NCBI GenBank assembly: GCA_023412275.1
Contig: JAEYNY010000175.1
Span: forward strand, 1-8,814
DNA from: Bacillota bacterium
GTDB lineage: Bacteria > Bacillota > Clostridia > Acetivibrionales > DSM-1351
Length of the DNA stretch: 8,814 nucleotides
Direction: 5' to 3'
A model generated the notes under the pieces. It ran no database searches, had not been told where the DNA came from, and saw only the letters and a program-made list of their open reading frames with translations. The translations under genes and the position numbers were made by a program. This document shows positions 6,153 through 8,814 of this stretch, one piece after another; position 1 is the stretch's first letter; every line of letters starts with the position of its first letter.

Positions 6153-6770
6153 TTACTTCACACTCCTTACCAAATTTACAATATTTAAAATTTTATTTCT
6201 GTCCTTAAAGGAATCTGTTTCTACACCACTACTGACATCTAGACAGTAGGGCTTTATATTTTTTATTGCTGTCTCGGCATTTTCTACTGATATTCCTCCC
6301 GCCAGGAAGAAAGGTTTGGCTGTATCTGAAATCAGCCCCCAGTCAAATGCTTTGCCTGTTCCTCCGTAGTCATTGCCGGAGTAAGTATCCAGTAGCAAAT
6401 AGTCGCAGGGAAGAGAGTAGGCTGCTTTTACCGATTCGCTGTCCCTGACTCTGATAGCTTTTATAATTGGGTTATTTATTTTTTTACCGAGTGACTCTAT
6501 ATAATCTGAACTTTCATCTCCATGGAGTTGGACGATATCAATAATACCCTTTTTGCATAGTGAGGCTATTTTATCCATATCATCATTTACAAAAACTCCA
6601 ACCGGAGTGATATTTGAATTTAAGCGGTTCCTAAGCTGTTCCGCAATTTCAGCAGTTACCTGTCTTTTGCTTTTTGCAAAAACAAAACCTATAAAATCAG
6701 GAAGAGCTTCGTTTACGTATTCAATATCCTGAGGCCTTGTCAAACCACAGATTTTTATTTTTACAGACAT
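6153..6770 (-). CDS. trpF: Phosphoribosylanthranilate isomerase
   Basis: TrpF performs the Amadori rearrangement of N-(5'-phosphoribosyl)anthranilate to CdRP. It has 205 residues, the normal size for a monofunctional TrpF; here it is not fused to trpC as it is in enterobacteria. Motifs in order are KICGLTR (6-12, with the general-base Cys8), FVFAKSKRQV (29-38), QLHGDE (81-86), LLLDTY (125-130, with the catalytic Asp128), GGTGKAFDW (136-144), FFLAGGIS (154-161) and DVSSGVE (178-184). The ATG at 6770 has AGGAGGG 5 nt upstream, and trpC ends 23 nt before it, the longest spacer in this operon. It lies between trpC, which uses its product, and trpB. One Trp residue is present. Confidence 0.97.
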   Translation of the reverse strand: MSVKIKICGLTRPQDIEYVNEALPDFIGFVFAKSKRQVTAEIAEQLRNRLNSNITPVGVFVNDDMDKIASLCKKGIIDIVQLHGDESSDYIESLGKKINNPIIKAIRVRDSESVKAAYSLPCDYLLLDTYSGNDYGGTGKAFDWGLISDTAKPFFLAGGISVENAETAIKNIKPYCLDVSSGVETDSFKDRNKILNIVNLVRSVK

Positions 6771-6793
6771 AAGAACCCTCCTATGGAAATAAT

Positions 6794-7582
6794 CTAGTTT
6801 TGTGCAGAACCCCTCAGCTTTGCCAATTCCGCCCCCGTATCACCGCTTCTCATAAGGGTTTCACCAATGAGGACAGCATTTGCCCCTATTTGACGAAGTA
6901 CCGAAATATCCTGAGCATTGCGGATACCGCTTTCAGACACAAAGCTTATATTTTGGGGCACAAGTTTTCTAAGGCGTACACTGTTTGTTATATCAACTTC
7001 GAAGGTTTTTAAATTCCTGTTATTTACCCCAATTATCCTGCTGCCTGCATCAATAGCACTTTTAACTTCAGTTTCATCGTGGGTTTCTACAAGACAGGAC
7101 AGTCCAAGGCTATCCGCAATTTTGATATACTCTTTCAAAGTAGCAGTGTCCAGCAGGGCACATATAAGCAAAACACAATCTGCACCGATTAAGGCAGCTT
7201 CATAAATCTGATACGGGTCAATGGTAAAATCTTTTCTAAGAACCGGAATACTTACTGTTTTTTTTACGTCTTTTAAATATTGATCGCTGCCAAGAAAAAA
7301 TTCGGGTTCAGTCAAAACCGAGATTGCTCCGGCCCCGGCAACTTCATAATCTTTGGCTATATCAATATAAGGAAAATTCTCAGAAATAAGTCCTTTTGAA
7401 GGAGAAGCTTTTTTTATCTCGCATATAAAAGTAAGATCACCATTCTTTACTGTTTTTTCAAAAGCAAAAGGACTCTTATTTACCAATTTTAATGCATCAG
7501 ACTTTACCAAAGCAAAAGGCACTTCCTGTTTCAGCTTTTCAACACGTATTTTTGTACTATCAGCAATTTTATCTAATATCAT
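6794..7582 (-). CDS. trpC: Indole-3-glycerol phosphate synthase
   Basis: TrpC closes the indole ring, converting CdRP to indole-3-glycerol phosphate with loss of CO2 and water. At 262 residues it is a standard monofunctional TIM-barrel enzyme. Catalytic-site motifs are all present: FICEIKKASPSKG (52-64, with Glu55 and Lys57), VLRKDFTID (114-122, with Lys117), LVETH (164-168, Glu166), GVNNRNL (185-191, Asn187), SESGI (216-220, Ser218) and GETLMRSGD (240-248). By family knowledge these match the residues defined in the Sulfolobus enzyme. The ATG shares one base with the trpD TAA stop (TAATG), with GAGGTG upstream as RBS, implying coupled translation. The protein has no Trp residue. Confidence 0.97.
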   Translation of the reverse strand: MILDKIADSTKIRVEKLKQEVPFALVKSDALKLVNKSPFAFEKTVKNGDLTFICEIKKASPSKGLISENFPYIDIAKDYEVAGAGAISVLTEPEFFLGSDQYLKDVKKTVSIPVLRKDFTIDPYQIYEAALIGADCVLLICALLDTATLKEYIKIADSLGLSCLVETHDETEVKSAIDAGSRIIGVNNRNLKTFEVDITNSVRLRKLVPQNISFVSESGIRNAQDISVLRQIGANAVLIGETLMRSGDTGAELAKLRGSAQN

Positions 7583-8607
7583 TATGGCACCTCTTGATTA
7601 AAGCTGTTTGACAGCTCTATAAATTTATCCAGCTGGGCCTTTGCTGCACCGCTGTGAATAAGCTGTTCAGCCATTTTAACACAGTCCCTCAGAGTAGTTT
7701 GGTTATAGGACATATAAAGGCATAGCGCAGAATTCAATACAACAATATCCCTCTTTGGCCCCTTACTGCCATTTAAAATATCCAGAGCTATAGAGGCATT
7801 TTCCTTTGGGTCGCCCCCAACCAATTCCTTTAACGTACACCTTGAAAAGCCCAATTGTTCAGGGGAGAGGAAGAAGCTGTTAATACTGCCGTTGCTTACT
7901 TCGCAGATTGTGGTGGTGTCGCAGAGTGTTACTTCATCCAGACCATCATGTCCGTGGACAACCATTGCACGTTTAACTCCCAGATTTAGCAGAACTCTGG
8001 CAAGAGGTTCCACGAGATTTTCATCATATACGCCTAAAAGCTGCATATTTGCTCCTGCCGGGTTTGCCAGAGGCCCCAATATATTAAAAATAGTCCTCAC
8101 TGAAAGTTCCTTGCGGACGGGAGCAGCATACTTCATAGAAGCATGATAAGTTGGAGCAAACATAAAACACATTCCGATTTTTTGCAATATTTCTGCACTT
8201 TGCTCGGCGGATAATGAGATATTAATACCCAGTGCCTCCAGTAGGTCAGCACTGCCGCATTTACTGGAAACAGAACGTCCTCCGTGCTTTGCAACGGGTA
8301 CTCCTCCTGCGGAGACTACAAAAGAGGACACAGTTGAGATATTAAAGGTGTTGGCCTCGTCGCCACCAGTACCGACGATATCCAGAACATCCTTTTCAGG
8401 GTGGATTCGCTTACACTTTTGCCTCATAACAGTTGCACATGCAGTTATTTCGTCAATGGTTTCACCCTTCATTCTCATGGCTGTGAGGAATGAGCCTATC
8501 TGTGCAGTTGTAGCACGGCCCTCCATGATTTCCTCCATAACCTGTGTTGTTTTATCCAGATCCAAATCCTGCTTGTTGATTACCTGATAAATAGCTTCCT
8601 GAATCAA
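7582..8607 (-). CDS. trpD: Anthranilate phosphoribosyltransferase, TTG start
   Basis: TrpD joins anthranilate to PRPP, the second committed step. The 341-residue length fits the stand-alone family; trpD is not fused to trpG here. Motifs: GTGGDEANTFNIST (79-92) binds PRPP; KHGGRSVSSKCGSAD (107-121) binds substrate; APTYHASMKYAAPVRKELSVRTIFNILGPLANP (151-183); HGHDGLDE (218-225) carries the metal-binding Asp-Glu pair. KHGGR replaces the usual KHGNR, so the Asn thought to contact anthranilate is Gly110. The start is taken as TTG at 8607, because MIQEAI is the expected family N-terminus, GGTGAGGT lies just upstream, and the next in-frame ATG would remove more than 20 residues. The TTG overlaps the trpG stop (TTGA), and the 3' end shares one base with trpC. 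No Trp residue is present. Confidence 0.96.
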   Translation of the reverse strand: MIQEAIYQVINKQDLDLDKTTQVMEEIMEGRATTAQIGSFLTAMRMKGETIDEITACATVMRQKCKRIHPEKDVLDIVGTGGDEANTFNISTVSSFVVSAGGVPVAKHGGRSVSSKCGSADLLEALGINISLSAEQSAEILQKIGMCFMFAPTYHASMKYAAPVRKELSVRTIFNILGPLANPAGANMQLLGVYDENLVEPLARVLLNLGVKRAMVVHGHDGLDEVTLCDTTTICEVSNGSINSFFLSPEQLGFSRCTLKELVGGDPKENASIALDILNGSKGPKRDIVVLNSALCLYMSYNQTTLRDCVKMAEQLIHSGAAKAQLDKFIELSNSFNQEVP

Positions 8608-8814
8608 TTTACCTCACCGCCTATTCTTAGAAAATTATCCAATATTTTTACACCGTTTGGAGTTAAAACAGACTCCGGATGAAATTGCAGTCCGTAAACA
8701 TTATAATCTCTGTGCTTAATGCCCATTACTTCACCGCCGTCATCCTCTCCTATAACCAACAGTTCGTCGGGGAGAGTGTTGCGTACTGCTGACAAGGAAT
8801 GATATCTTGCACCT
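8604..8814 (-). CDS. trpG: Anthranilate synthase component II, glutamine amidotransferase (C-terminal part only)
   Basis: The frame is open through the right edge, so only the last 69 residues are seen (GARYHSLSAVRN to LRIGGEVN). TrpG hydrolyses glutamine to supply ammonia to TrpE for anthranilate formation. The class I amidotransferase triad signature is visible: YGLQFHPESVLTPNG carries the catalytic His and Glu; the nucleophile Cys lies off the window. RYHSL is a well-conserved TrpG/PabA segment that helps distinguish it from other class I amidotransferases. A trp-specific rather than folate role is supported by trpD overlapping its stop. The first visible base is the last of a split codon; the TTG at 8795 lies inside the gene and is not a start. 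Confidence 0.93.
   Translation of the reverse strand, partial: GARYHSLSAVRNTLPDELLVIGEDDGGEVMGIKHRDYNVYGLQFHPESVLTPNGVKILDNFLRIGGEVN
8611..8618 (-). promoter_or_regulatory. Ribosome binding site that supports the TTG start of trpD
   Basis: GGTGAGGT on the minus strand lies inside the 3' end of trpG, only 3 nt before TTG at 8607. The spacing is short, but the location and the TTGA stop/start overlap suggest that ribosomes finishing trpG re-start on trpD. No ATG nearby offers a better start. Confidence 0.6.

Noticed and set aside
6800..8587. Plus-strand frames of 70-95 codons across trpC and trpD
   Set aside because: They are antisense to well-conserved trp genes, with no supporting RBS or family match.

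Overview
The window looks like low-to-moderate-GC chromosomal DNA from a spore-forming clostridium. The evidence is AT-rich genes, strong AGGAGG-type ribosome binding sites, a TTG start, a collagen-like protein of the Firmicutes type, and the form of the trp operon. A cellulolytic Ruminiclostridium-like host is a reasonable guess, but no rRNA or other marker fixes the genus.

Left part (1-789, minus): the 5' part of a collagen-like surface protein gene that runs off the left edge. It has a roughly 155-residue N-terminal domain, then Gly-X-Y triplets encoded by a PTG tract and a 36-bp tandem repeat. Positions 790-983 form a divergent control region in which a near-identical promoter-like motif faces each gene. 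On the plus strand, 984-3872 encodes a 962-residue enzyme made of a GT4-like glycosyltransferase, a SAM methyltransferase, an unassigned segment and a second SAM methyltransferase. The simplest reading is a dedicated modification unit: the divergent enzyme would glycosylate, and perhaps methylate the glycan on, the threonine-rich collagen-like stalk. This is inferred from gene pairing and domain content and is the best candidate here for an undescribed system.

Middle (3873-4204): almost the whole convergent gap is one 304-bp imperfect foldback element (3878-4181) with GGGTTGTT(T/G)CAAAA terminal inverted repeats. It resembles a MITE or non-autonomous insertion element and has an AT-rich hairpin at its centre that could end transcription on both strands.

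Right part (4205-8814, minus): a compact tryptophan operon read right to left: trpG (3' part only), trpD, trpC, trpF, trpB, trpA. All junctions are overlapping, abutting or very short, which suggests translational coupling. Together the products take chorismate-derived anthranilate through phosphoribosyl-anthranilate, CdRP and indole-glycerol phosphate to tryptophan. trpE, the rest of trpG and the operon promoter lie beyond the right edge. TrpA, TrpC and TrpD contain no tryptophan, and TrpB and TrpF have one each. Residue substitutions worth noting are Glu for Asp at the TrpA catalytic position equivalent to Asp60, and KHGGR for KHGNR in TrpD.
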